From Azadirachta indica (taxonomy: Eukaryota; Streptophyta; Magnoliopsida; Sapindales; Meliaceae), in NCBI GenBank assembly GCA_022749755.1, contig CM040448.1:7128481-7192480 (forward strand): 64,000 nucleotides of DNA, read 5' to 3'. Positions 22,620 to 35,529 of the stretch are shown here, one piece after another. The position numbers and the translations under genes were made by a program. The first letter of the stretch is position 1, and each line of letters opens with the position of its first letter. The notes beneath the pieces were generated by a model that was given only the letters and a program-made list of their open reading frames with translations, did not search any database and was not told the origin of the DNA.

Positions 22620-25521
22620 TTCCTATAGGTCTGTGGTACTAACTTTTATCATGCTTACTAATAGAGATATGAGATACATAAACTTTGGCTTTGGGACTGT
22701 AGCATTGGCAGGTTTGAGTTTCTTTATAATGTTCTTGGGCATGTGATCTGGACTTTTCCAAAAATGTTATCCAACACATTCTTGACTCTGGAAATATCAA
22801 ATAAAAATCATCATTTTTATATTTACTTTAGTTTTACCAAAATAATACTTAAAAGACAATACCAACCTCCTAAGGGTGTTGTTGATACTGCTTTGTAAAC
22901 ACATTTTCGTTATTACTTCCAAAGACAAACAAAAAATGATTTGGGCTTCCTTGTTTAATTATAAGCGTAAAAGAAGTTACGTGGTTTTGCTTTTTTATGA
23001 TCTTATCTCCATTGTTTCCCATAAGGATATTAATGTGTTCTTTAGCTAGGCTATACATACTATATGTTCATGTGTAATTGTTAAGATATCTACACTTAGA
23101 GAATAATTTGCAACAGTTATGAATACGATGGAATGACAAAACACAGCTATGTACATCCTCAACTTGTTTCATAGAGTGTGTGAATCTCGAAATGATTTTG
23201 AGTATGTAGCAATAATAGTATGTATTATATCTAAGAAATTGTTCTGTTATTATAAATGTGGACCAGATAATATCCTGAATTAGCATAACCAATAAGCTTG
23301 GTCTTTTTTTTTTTTTTTTGGTTATTTCATTATAATAAATAAATCTCAAATCGTTAGTTTTATCGTTTTAGTGACATTAAGTGGGTTCAAAATTAAACCT
23401 TGCCAAAAAGATTTACCGAAAATGTTTAATGTTTTGTCTGGTCGGGTATATAATGTAGATATAACAAAGTACCAATCATATTAAAAAATGGTAATTTAGG
23501 GCAAGACATCTGTTAATTTTCTTATCTTTTGGACAAATTGGTTCCTCTATAAGATCAAGAGACCAAAATATCATTCCTAATGATATTTTGGTATTTGGCA
23601 AGGTATAAGATAGGATTGGATTATACAAATAATTTTGAAATTAAAATTTTTAGATAATCAATTTAATCGTTTATCATTTAAATTCGCAAAAATAAAAATA
23701 AATTAATGTTTAATTAATAAATTAAACATAGTAGTTATTATGTTTTCAAAAATTTTATCTCAAACTATTAATGTCTTGATACACATTTTAAACTATTATT
23801 AAATAAAAATTTATTATATTAAATAAAATTTAAAACTGTTGTATAATAAATTTTATATTTATTAGTTTTTAGATATTATGTCTAATTTATAAAATTAAAT
23901 AATTATCCATAAAAATAAAATATTTTGTTCTATTATAATTGAAAGATAAATTAAATTTGTAATTAAATACTTTATCTATGCAAAAATATTCTAAAATCTT
24001 TTAGTGTAAGGATTGATGAATAAATTCATGTCATTATTACGGAAAATGTAATATTCATATTTCTTTATGAGTACATTCAAGCATATAGGAATTATTGACG
24101 GTTTTTCTATTATCAAATATTTGCTGAAGTGATTATATCATAGTCGCTCAAATTTTTTTAGTTTATATAAAATTTTCTCTATCTTTATATAATATAATTT
24201 ATGACATGGTGATTTAAATGTTACAGGATGTTTAAATCCTTCGTGAATTCTTATATATATGTAGTGTATGAGCCATATATAAGTAGCTAGGCCATTACCA
24301 TATTCAATGGTCGCATGTTAGTTTCTCTTTCACGGCTAAATTAATGAAAAATCAAACCATAATTACATCGATTATTGAGGATATGTGTTCTCATCATTAC
24401 TACCAAGTTCTTCAGAAAAACCCTGGACAACAAATTTTATGTCTCACGATCTCATTCTGTTCATTATATTTTCTAGCAATTTATTTAGTATAAATTTTTA
24501 ATAGAATTTATTGAAATAAATTTTTTATAAATACAAATTTTATAAATAAAATTTTTAATAAAAATTTGTTACAAATAATTTAAAAAATTGTGTATTATAC
24601 GAAAACAATGTAAAAGCTTTTAAAGTAAAATAAAAGTATCTCAAACAATTAAATAAAGTAAAAAACGCTTGGACATTAATTTGGGCACTTGGATACTCCA
24701 TACTCGCATAGGATAAACCGATGCGTGGGCGTAGAGAAGACTTGACACGAACTTGGACTCTTGTCAATCTTAACCAAGGGTTTACACGACAATAAATTTA
24801 ATTTTGATTAAAAAAATTTTCAATCTATGTTATAAATTTCAATGATATGATATAAATATTATTTATATATAAAAATTGAAAGTAAATCTATTTTAAAAGA
24901 CGTAATGAGATTTTTTCCATTAAAATGTATAACCTATATACATAAATAACGATAGTAAAGAGAACATACTATTTAAACAAAATTAGTAAATTGTTGCTGA
25001 TGTCAAATTTTGTTACTTAATATTAACTGGAAAAATTGGCTTGGATGTAGGAATTCTCACCCATTGAAAGTCTGATTGGAAAATAATTTAAGAAATTGTG
25101 TTTGTTTTGGTCCTATGACGAATTTGATAAAATAACCAAGGAAATTCACTGATTTTGACAAAAGATTAGCCCACGATCCCTTCATAGTTGGGGCCTAATT
25201 TTATTATTTTTATTTTCTCTTGAGGAAATCAATTAAGCCAATTTGGAGGTAGATAGACCAAAAACCAACAAAAGGGATCACGATATAGGTCCAACAGTTG
25301 TTGAAGTAGTATTGCGCGATTTCTCAAAGTAAAAGACTTATCTATTACTGATCCTCAATCAATACTACAAAAGATTATCAATGAAAAGATTTTTTTAATA
25401 AGTTTTAATATGAAAATTTATTGTCATTATTGTGGGAACAAGAAATGTAAAAAACATTAATTTATCTTTCGGGTAAATAATTTTCCAACCTTTTGAAAAT
25501 AATTAAGTCTCAACATAATAC

Positions 25522-25554
<33 letters not shown>

Positions 25555-26011
25555 ATCAGATTAATAGTCCTGTAAATTATATATGTTCATGCATTATGTA
25601 TAAAAATATCATTTATAAATCGTTAAATTTATGTACTTTTATTGTTTGACATTAAATTTTGAACAAATATAATTAATATATAATTAAAATACATATTATT
25701 TTAATCTTAATCGTTAAAAGTGTTTATATCTAATGATTTATACATATATAAAAATATGTGTCATCTTAGGCTGCCATCGATCATGATATATTAAACAACC
25801 TTATCTGGGTTCATCTGAAAAGAAAATTTCATAGGTTACGGGTAGAAATTTCATAGTTTACAGTTACAAAGCCTTGCAGCTGAGTGCAGAAATTTCAGAA
25901 AACAAAAAACCCAGAAAAACAAAAGACATTTAAGTTAAAGTCAATAACTTAATTCTAAAGATTACATCTAGTAGAAATAGTTCAAAATGTACAGATATGC
26001 CACATGAAGCA
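22620..26011. other. Intergenic region between convergent FIS1 and NRPE5-like genes
   Basis: No gene recognised. It is AT-rich (especially 23630-24000 and 24480-24600). It has a poly(T) run near 23304-23320, a (TA)n microsatellite at about 25526-25553, and a possible diverged LTR-like repeat starting TGCTGATGTCAAATTTTG near 24997. Because the genes converge, both 3' UTRs and poly(A) sites should lie here. Confidence 0.6.
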
Positions 26012-29000
26012 TCACCAGACGCAACGGTAAGTGACATGCGATACCGTTATTTCACCGCTATAGGTTACTTTCACCACCTGTCCTCTCTCAAGTCCGTAAT
26101 ATCGTGCAATTGCATCTTTTTTCAACATTCTAGGAAGCTGAGGAAAAAAAAAATTGAGAGATATAATTAGGTGTCTTCTTCAAATAAGGTTACAGAAAAT
26201 ATCATACAAGCAGTTCATATAACGCGAGCACATGCATACAAACCTTCCATCTTTTTCAAATAAGAAAAGCCGTAACCAGCACAAGGGCAAAGTGTTGCAT
26301 CTGCACTTTAACAAGGAGCAATAATTGTTCCTAGATACTACTATTCTGTTCAGGAATTTCATATTTCTTAAAACAGGTCTGTTCTCCTTGGTAATAAATC
26401 ATTGAATTAGAGCTACGTTCTAACCTTTTCACTCAAAGGAGGCAATAATATTCTATTAGCCCCAAAAGTCATAGATTGCTTCTACAACAATGATGTTGTC
26501 TCATAAAACTTAAAACTTAGACCTGAAAACTTAAAACTTATAGAGAGGGAAAGTTCAAAGGAGAAACAATTAGAAATAAGGAATTAGTATTAAATTACAA
26601 GTGTTTCAATGTAATGTTGATAACCAAAATCAACAGATGGGATAAAGCATCTGTAAGTTAGAATTATTAAAAAGCTTTGAAAAATAAGAATCTGCAGAGT
26701 AAAACTTCATAAATTCTTAGGTTTATGTATAAAAGAATAGATAGTAAGTTGCATGCATGACAGTGAAACTGGAAGTCGAGTGAAGGTAATGATGGTGGTT
26801 GGAGCAATGGTGATTGTTTGGTGATGGTGACTCTGACCACTTGGAGAAACTGATAATGACAATAGAGATAAGAATGTCGCACCAAACAGAATAATAGAAA
26901 GGGGAGAAAATTCTAAAGGGCAGAAAATATTATAACTTTATTTAATAATCTTGAAAGGCTACATTTAGGACTGAAATTAAGACCCTATCTGTAGTGCCAT
27001 AAACTTAAAAAATATGGAAATAGAAATCCTACTCTAACAAGGAAAATTAAACCGACTGAACGTTACATTGTAACATAATTTCTTCAAATTGGTTGAGGTA
27101 CTCAACGAAAGAAACTTGCCTAAAATTTAGCTGATAGGTAGTATTTTCTCCTTTGACCTAAATTTCATCTTATCCTGTAGAGTGATATGTTCTTACCCTA
27201 GACAATCTAAATGGTTTCTGGATAGTTTGCCAAAACTTGTCGGCATTCCCAATTAGTCTCAGCTTGGCTAAGCTGATGTACACACGATCTCTCAGATAAT
27301 GCAACTCAAAGTAGCTTCTAACAAATTGATGAAGGCATTAGGATCTTGTCCCCATGAAATTCAAGAACATCTATCTTAACACGCAATGAGATCATCCATC
27401 CCCTCACAAGTGTACCTGGGGCACTCACAATGGGGACGAGGGTATATATACCGATACCTAAAATTCTCAGGAGATTCTACGTTTAGATCTAGAATTCCAT
27501 GCTCGTGCCTATTTGGTTAGAAGGACCGACAATCTTCAATGTTATCTCTTTAAAAGGAATAGACACTACCATCCCTACCTAGTAGTCTAGGTACCAATGT
27601 CCTAGTAGACTCAATAACATGGGATTGATTCAATAGACCTGAATTTTCCCCGAGTGTGGGAAGGATGCCAGCTTGTGGGTTTCTAAGTTTTAGGTCCTCA
27701 TTCTTCAGTGCTAAAAATGAACCCAAATATGGGCCATTGTAGAGTTCTCTAGAGTCTATACAGGTTGTTTGCCTAAATTCCTAGAACGGCATTAGGAGAT
27801 AAGTGCATTGATATTGGCAGTGAGTGTAGATATTTGGTGTTGAATGAATGACACAGAATCTTGCAAGATTCCTACAGTTTCTTCAATTTTAAGGGTCAAG
27901 TGTTAGTTTCAACTTGATAGATTTAAATAACAGTCATTCTCTTTTTTCTCTTTAAAGAAGGAATTAAAGAAAACAATAAAAAAGACTCGAGAGATGGTTT
28001 AAGATTTAGTCGTAAACTAATAATTTCAAGAAAATGCTTAAGCAATGGTGCTTTTGATGCAAAAGGCTACAGTGTTTTAAGATTTTTTTCCTTTTGGCAA
28101 ACAAATGAAAAGATAATGCATTGATGTGAACTACCAAATAAGCCAAAAGTTGATATAGCACCAAATAGAAGAATAGAAAGCGAAGAAAATTTAGATAAAT
28201 GGGGGAAAATTATGAAGAAGGTGAAAAAAGACATCATAATTTTATTCAATAATCTTCCAGGTTTCCCTTTAGGACTGAAACTAAGACCAAATTTATAGTG
28301 GCCATAAGCCTAAGCAAAGAGAAAAGAGATCTACTTTGGATAAGGACATAGAAATCCTACTCTAATATGAACAAAGAAAAACCAACTAAAATAAATAACA
28401 CAAACATGATTCTAATAAGAAACTAAAGTCTGATCCAACCACAATAAGGGGAAAAAAAATAATGTTAAAACAAGCCTAACTCATTCTACATCATATAGTG
28501 ATTGTAAAAATTGTCATAATGAAAGTAACATCCGTATCTGACAGTGGTGGGTATATTGATAAATGCTGTTGTGCTTTTTGTGATTATTGATAATAATGGT
28601 CGCAAAGGTTAATTGCATACGATATCATTGAAAATAGAAAAAAAAATTTACGTTCATATGTAAGAGTAAAGCTACTTATAAAAATATATATGTGTTATCA
28701 ACCACAATTAAGTGTATAAGGACTTGGCTATATTACACATAACATAACAATACATCCACTCAATTTACTATGTAAAATTAGAAACAACTTGCGTAAAGTT
28801 GAACACTCTAACACAAAACATTAAACACAAACCGGAAGTGCTAGGGAGTTCAGCCATCTAACCTACTTAAGTTTTCCTTAAGAGTAATGGTCTTAAGTTT
28901 TCCTTAAGGGTATTGGCAGCTTGATTACTTCTTTTCAGTAACGTTTATAAACTAATAAGCTGAGGAAATATTTAATTTTCTTGTTATTAGGGCTTCAGAC

Positions 29001-29804
29001 GGATATTTTATAATGCACACATTTAGTCCATAAGTCATTGTACCATAGAATTATAAAGAACACATGGAAGCAAAGGAGATGTTGTTTCAAACACGTTTTA
29101 GTCAGAGTATTCAAGTATACACTGACCTGTTTTTCTTCTATACTGTACTTCTTTAAGAGTCTGTCCTTCTCTTGATCAGTTAAAACTCGATGCTTTGGTT
29201 TTAAGACATGCTTTGTGATATTAACAAGCAAATCAGTAATCTGACAAAAACCAAATCAGTTTAGAAGTTAGAAACATAGAATGGGCAAATTAGTTTCTTA
29301 CTTTTTGGTATAAATGAAAAGAACATAGATAACAAAGTCTAGTATTGGATTTTTTGTATGCACACATGCTCTTAAATTTAGAACAAACACGCAGACTCAC
29401 TTTCATTATACAACATGGAAAGTGCCAATATGCTGGTTTCTTAGTTTCAAAGTAAAAAATGGTTAAAAATGTTTAAGGGGACATACGTGTGTGTAATTTT
29501 CAGCATGAGGCCAACAAATAACATGCACAGTCATGTCAATGATCCAGATGCAACAATGTAATGAAACAAAATATTGTCATGTGAATCATTAATTATGAAG
29601 TCTAATAGCACAATAAGCATTTGAATTATCTAGAGTTTTGATTCTTTAGATCTTGTTAAAAAAAAAAAAAAAAAAATGCTGCATTGGGAAATCTAGAGGA
29701 TGATGCAAGTTGTAAGAGCACGGTACCCTTATAAAGCAAACTTGCAATTCGTTTAATCAGGAATTTAAGGAAAATATTATGCATGCATGAGAGAGAGAGA
29801 GAGA

Positions 29805-29839
<35 letters not shown>

Positions 29840-32800
29840 GGTGCTCAAGACAACGTTTTATGCGCCTAGCTTTACATTACGAGTATATAAATTGTGAAAC
29901 ATTCATAGGGTCATTAATGGACTTGCAAGAGAATTTTCTGTTTATTAGTAAAGTCCAGTTTCTCATGATATTATTTGATTAATTAGAATGCTGTTTAGTA
30001 CAAATAGCCCAAGATTAAGAAAATAACCCAGTAAGTTACAAGATCATTGGCATAGGCCTAAGTTATTGAAGCTATAGGCCAGAGGTCCATATGGCCCTCA
30101 TGGTAGCTCTCTTAATTGATCTTTAAAGATCCGATGAGCCAAAAACAAATTAAAAAAGGGTGCAGGCATGCGATTTAGGCCCATAGGTTTGGTTTCTTAA
30201 ATATTTAAAACTTAAGAGAAAAGAAAGAGACGCAGCAATCCTAAACAACTTTGTCATCATCCCAGAATTGTGATCACGGGAAATTGAAGGCTGAGTGACA
30301 AAGTAATCACTTAGTCAGGAAATTGAAGGAGTTCCAAAATGTGCAAAGGATAGCAAAAAGGTATTGTTTGGTGACTTCCTAAGTTTCTAAACCTAAATGT
30401 CTTGTTTTATTTAGCAAATAATCATAAGATAAGCTCCCTGCCCAGTAAAAACTTTGAGAATGCATTCCAATTGCCCATTTTTATACTAACAAGTGAGGCA
30501 TACAAGAGCTCTTATGAGAGTACAATCAATTAATATTCCAAATTTTCTTCCTTTTCATTCATATTCAACCACCAAATGTTGCATGATAACAAGTGCAGGA
30601 AAGGCAAAGTAAGTTGACCACTGGAATTTGGGTTTAATATACTTTTTCCATTTATGGATCTGTAGAGATGATAATGACTATATTAGTAAAACACTAACTA
30701 TAACCAAGTTATAGGAGACATAATCAAAAAATTGTAATTGGTAATTAGTAATTGATGTAGGCAAAAAGTACAAAGGTTTGCAAGCTTTAGAATACCTAAT
30801 AATCTCATAGAGAAACTCATGTGCCCTATCATATGGTTATTTGTCACGTTTTTACTCATTGATAACAAATTCGCATTGAGCTATTTGATATTTTGTATAA
30901 AGTGGAAAACATAACGCTGTAAATAAGAAGCAATAAGAAGCAACAAGAAGCAGCTAGAAAGCCAAATTTGTTTACACTTTGAGAGAGATATAACCTACAC
31001 AATTTTTCCGACTATATAGAAGGAGAAACTTGTCTACCAAAACAAGTTTGAATTTAAAGCAGGACCTCCTTGTCACTTCTACCCAGATAGATTGACGTCA
31101 ATATACAATAGCTACATATTATAACTGTTGCCATGAAGCATATCAGATAGCCCAGAAGAGAATCTCGTTTCTCTTTCAATGATTTTTTAACATAGGAATT
31201 TCCATACTTCAACGATCTCCAGCATTTCATGCATTCATGACATATGTCCAATAGGGCATACAAAAATTTTCTTTAGGATACTAATAGAATGGCATCCACT
31301 ATAAATGCACACAACTCAACACAGCAATATAAAATTATGAATTTTCCTCATAAATCTGCCCATTTCCTTTATAATAGCCTCCCTTATCACTCAATAGAAT
31401 TTGATCTCTTTTGGATAAATATAAACAGAATAACAAAATCCACCTTAAAGTGCAGACCAAAACCTGAAGCCTTTAATGTTCCTCCCAAAAAACTTCCAAG
31501 AACTGATCACAATCACATCAATAAGCAGACTTTGAGTAATTTGACCTACTGATGATTCAAAAAAGTCAAGACATGTCTTTGACTCCATAAATATCAAAAC
31601 AAAACAATTTTGTCTCATCACAAAAGTTAAGACATGCCTTTGACTCCACAAATATTGAAACAGGATACTTTAACTCATCAATTTAACAAAGTCAAAGAAC
31701 TCAGACTATTTTCTCAATGTTCAAGTAATTTTAAGCTAATGCCAAATTCCACTCTCAATCCCAAAGCTTCCTGGAAACTTTCACCAGCAAAAAAGCTATT
31801 GACATCGGAAACAAACTCTTCATGACTTTTGAAGGACACATCAGATCACAATTCTCACCCCTGAATACTCACTGTTTGACCTTATTCCAATAATTTTGTA
31901 ATAAACAGTAGCATTGTATAAGATCCTCTTGCAGCAAAGCATATCACTTCAAAAAATTTTCAGAAAAAAGTAAATAAGTACACAGCCAATGTAGGATTTA
32001 TTCCTTAACATAGTTGCAAAAACATTTTCTGCACGTCAATTTGCCACTAGAGAGGAAAAAGCAAAGATCCAATATGACTTCGTCAAGTAAATCTTGTGAA
32101 TCAGGTCATGAAGATATATGCTATATGCTATGATTCACTCAGATGAAAATCTAACCTGTTTCACAAATTGCTACCATGAAATACAGCAATGCTATCCTTA
32201 CCAATTATATAGTCCCAAAATTATCACACTGAATCTTCAATTTTTGACCTGTGAAAACTGGAAATCTTGGAAATCAAATGAGAGCAACTATAGCAATCCT
32301 AACAAGACGCAGCTTTAAGTTATAAGAAATGGAAAGCAACAAGTACAACAAATTTCCTACTTAGAAGAAATCCTGACACTGGATTTTGTTGGTTGAGAGG
32401 GAAAGTAAAAAATAAATAATAAATAATAAAATAGCATGAAACAATGAACAAATATTTGAATTAAGATGATTCGCTATCCAACATCATGGAAGTAACTAAT
32501 GTCAACAAGAGTACAAGCTATCAAAACATACTTAATGTTAGAAAACATACCTGGAATATCTCAACTTTAAATGAGAAAAGATCCACAGCTTTTAGGGCCT
32601 GGTTTGTTATTTGGTTTTGCAGGATTAATATTAGCCCAGTTAAACTATCTTTATTAACAATTTGAGTTGCAAGGCTGCGGATTACATTAACTTTAACAAT
32701 CCCAGGGCCACAGAAAATGACCAGCATCTGCGATATAACACAATTTATCTTAGCAAAAAGTTAAAGAAAAGAGTGCAAATTATTTGTATATGTTAACATT

Positions 32801-33936
32801 GTATAACAGCAATTATCATACAAGTGAACTACTAAATAACTGATAGTCACTGTCTGCTTTCTTTGCAGCAATCGTGTCTGCGAATTGCATTTTAGTACTA
32901 TACACGATAACATTTCACATCTAATTTGACACCATGTCCCCAACAAGTAGAGAATTCAAATTCACATCTCCAATATCTATAAATTAATTATAATTTTAGA
33001 GGAAACGATATTGGAATAGATCTCAAATAAACCTATGATGAAAGGAAAAATCATTATACATTGATTATCGTTTTTCTACAAGAAAATGATGTCAAAACCA
33101 AAGATTAGAAATTCATTTATAAAAACAAAACAAAAGCTACTAAACATAGTGTGGCAATAACCAATTGAATTAAGAATTTAGTGTCAAAGTGTGCAGGAAA
33201 TTTGTAGAATAATAATAATAATGATAATAATAATAATTAATAAATAATTAATTAATTAATTAATTAAAAATTAAAAAAGAAAAAGGGGCACCGTCTCTTT
33301 CCTTTTCAACCCTAGAGTAAATACATGATATGTAATCTGATTGACTGATTTATAACTACAAGTTGACTGCAGTATCAAAATAGCTGAAAGCTGGAGCAGG
33401 GAGAAGAGCAGAAAAGAAAAGAAATTCACGTTACAAGCTCGTACACAAAGAGCATAAGCATTCCGCTTCTTATCTACCTTCTTCTTTCCATTCATCTAAT
33501 ACGCAAAAAGAAAAATGAATGAACAGAAGCACAAATTTATTAACTATATAACTGTTCTTAATAGACCAATTTTAAAGAATATTTTAGCAAGCACATGCAG
33601 TGACTGATACCGCCGAACCAAATACACCAACCGAGGGGTAGAAGAAGAATAGTTTACCCGTTTAGAATGGTGAGATTGATGAGCAACGGTGATACGAAGA
33701 CGGTCAACATCAGGTTCCTGGCCATAAATAGCTCGGAATTCTTGGAGGGAGAGGTTGATTTCAGACACAGAAACAGCATAACCTCTGTCTCTCAACATCT
33801 CCAATACTGTCCTACGTGACAAGAAAAGTCTGTGGCTTTCTCTGCTACCGCAGTCTATGAACCCACTAAGGCAACCGTCCCTCGACACGCCGTTATACCC
33901 ATCTCTTTCACCTTCAATGTCATTCCCGGCTTCCAT
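26012..33936 (-). CDS. NRPE5: RPB5-like subunit of RNA polymerase V (NRPE5-like), four exons
   Basis: Exons on the minus strand are 33936-33658, 32727-32551, 29240-29127 and 26137-26012. They give 93+59+38+41 codons, 231 aa, all junctions GT/AG in phase 0. NRPE5 is the plant RPB5 paralogue of Pol V, which makes scaffold transcripts for RNA-directed DNA methylation. An acidic N-terminal extension (about 1-22) precedes [24 protein letters not shown]. The jaw domain continues through EPDVDRLRI and [21 protein letters not shown] (exon 2). The conserved C-terminal assembly domain reads [45 protein letters not shown] and ends RCVW. The extension, the DVDRLRI block and the length (ordinary RPB5 is near 205 aa and lacks the extension) favour NRPE5 over NRPB5. 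Introns 2 and 3 are each about 3 kb and carry repeats. Confidence 0.93.
26876..28440 (-). mobile_element. LTR retroelement remnant in intron 3 of the NRPE5-like gene
   Basis: Two direct repeats, about 26876-27060 and 28152-28440, share a GCACCAAAYAGAAGAATAGAAAG-like start, TTTATTYAATAATCTT, TTTAGGACTGAAAYTAAGACC and GAAATCCTACTCTAA. They look like LTRs or LTR parts. The 1.1 kb between them read on the minus strand has gag-like fragments (for example a [20 protein letters not shown] segment) but no intact frame. It lies antisense-neutral within the intron, in the same strand sense as the gene as far as can be judged. Class uncertain, Ty3 or copia. Confidence 0.5.
29789..29838. repeat. (GA)9 followed by a 32-bp poly-G tract in intron 2
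   Basis: A GA dinucleotide run (29789-29806) passes directly into 32 uninterrupted G residues (29807-29838). On the transcribed (minus) sense this is poly-C followed by (TC)n. Long homopolymer G is very rare in AT-rich plant DNA and can form G-quadruplexes. It could also be a sequencing or assembly artefact. Confidence 0.9.
31559..31681. repeat. Two-copy tandem repeat in intron 2 of the NRPE5-like gene
   Basis: A unit of about 61 bp with the phrase AAGACATGYCTTTGACTCCA and ending ACTCATCA/GTCTCATCA occurs twice in tandem with moderate divergence. No coding meaning seen. Confidence 0.6.
33208..33266. repeat. AAT/TTAA microsatellite in intron 1 of the NRPE5-like gene
   Basis: An (AAT)n-like run passes into (TTAA)n, a compound simple repeat. 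It lies 0.4 kb downstream of the first exon of the minus-strand gene. Confidence 0.8.
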
Positions 33937-33974
33937 CTCACTGAGATTCCACCGTCGTCAATGGGGCTTGCTTA

Positions 33975-34660
33975 GCCTTTTGTAAAGTGAAACTAGCGTC
34001 TTTAAGTAAGTGTAGCTTCGTGTAATCCGTAATAAAGTAATTAAAATTAGATTTTTTAATTAAATATTAAGTGTGATTAAGTAACATATTAGTTTTATCC
34101 AATTTGTTAATATAATAATATTATAATAGAGATACTTTATATAATTGACTACATAAATATTAAATAAGATATAATTTAAATTATTATATAAATTTATTAT
34201 TAATTAAGAATTTAAATAATATTAATAAATAATTTATACAGACCAATCTTAATTTTAAATAGTCATAAACTTCTATTTATGTTATTGAATCTTTTGAATT
34301 ATTTGTTAAGATTTTTGTTTTAAGAATAAGCTTAACATTTGTATTTTAGAAATTTAATAAAATAAATTATTGAAAATATAATATACAAATATGAATTTAT
34401 TTATTCTTGTTATAAGTCAAAAACATGATTCCTTTAAGTGTTACTTATGTAATTAAAAAATTTGAATACTTAATTTGTAATTGATTTATAAATTAATTGT
34501 TTAGTAAGAAACATGGTTCCCTTAAATGTTAATTTTAGAATTGAACAGTTTAAATACTCAATTTATAATTAATTTATAAATTTACATCATTCATTACATT
34601 TACTATTCTAAAAAATGTTGTGATATTAAATATATTAAATACTTTATTTATTTATTTTAG
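33975..34660. other. AT-rich spacer upstream of the NRPE5-like gene
   Basis: This should contain the NRPE5-like promoter near its low end (33940-34020) and whatever remains of the copia 5' LTR near its high end. I could not recognise a copy of the 3' LTR start (TGTTAGAGATAATGCC) here, so the copia 5' LTR seems lost. Confidence 0.45.
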
Positions 34661-34665
34661 CAATT

Positions 34666-35529
34666 ATGTCAACAACAAAAATCCCATTATTGCTTTACTT
34701 GCAAACGAAAAGTTAAATGGTGAAAATTTTATAAAATGGAAGAGTAATATAAATATAATGCTGATATATGAGAACTAAAAATTGTTCTCCTTGAAAAGTG
34801 TCCTCCAGAACCTGTTGCCAATGCACTTCGTAATCTACGACAATATGATAATTTGATTCAAGTTAATGACAAGACCCGCTGTTACATGCTAACTATATGA
34901 ACGATGTGTTTAGACAAAAGCATGAACAATGGATATTGCATATGAAATATAAGAGTCCCTTCAGGCCATGTTTGGGCAACACTCGATTCAATTGCGTCAT
35001 GAAGCTACTCGTAACTATATGAATGCAAAGATAAAAAAAGGATGTTCCAATTAGAGACTATGTTTTGAACATGGTGAATTACATGAACGAGGTAGAGATC
35101 TATGGTGCTACCATTGATGAGCTTACTTATCACCAATTTTTATGCAGTTTAAGATGAACTATATTATGAATAAGTTGAATTACAACATGACTTAGTTACT
35201 CAATGAATGTTACTCAATGAATTACAAACCTTGAGGCCATCTCAAAAGAGAAGCTTAAAGAATGGGAGGCAAATGTTGCTGAAGATAAGCCTTCTTTCTT
35301 TGACAAGAGCAAAAGGAGAGAGAATACAAAAAGTGATTCTAGAGCATAGTCTAAGAAAGCCAAGAAAGGCTCCAAAGACAGCAACAACAAAATGCCAAAA
35401 GGAAAGTGTTTTCACATGGGTTGATGGGCATTAGAAGAGAAATTGTAAAAGTATCTCTTCGGCCTTAAGAATAAGAAGAAAGTTAAATTCGATTTACTAC
35501 TTCCAAAGGCTTTTTTAGTGGAAGATGAT
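34666..35529 (+). pseudogene. Ty1/copia gag (first part of a split element)
   Basis: An ATG at 34666 opens MSTTKIP. After a one-base frameshift the frame gives LLANEKLNGENFIKWK, the copia gag start (UBN2-type). Further blocks follow: a MFGQHSIQLRHEATRNYMN-like segment near 34968-35025, and VEDD at about 35518-35529. Multiple stops are present. The protein would form the capsid of the virus-like particle. The coding text stops abruptly at 35529 and resumes in the protease region at 38461, across an inserted element. Confidence 0.8.

Noticed and set aside
23068..23349. Minus-strand ORF of 93 codons in the FIS1-NRPE5 interval
   Set aside because: AT-rich composition, begins over a poly(T) run on the plus strand, and no recognisable protein pattern.
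31054..32318. Several 60-90-codon ORFs in intron 2 of the NRPE5-like gene
   Set aside because: They lie within an intron, have no domain pattern and mutually overlap on both strands.
33544..33657. Extension of the first NRPE5 exon to a stop at 33544
   Set aside because: The open frame continues past Arg93 only as read-through of the intron; a GTAAAC donor there joins in phase to the conserved next exon.
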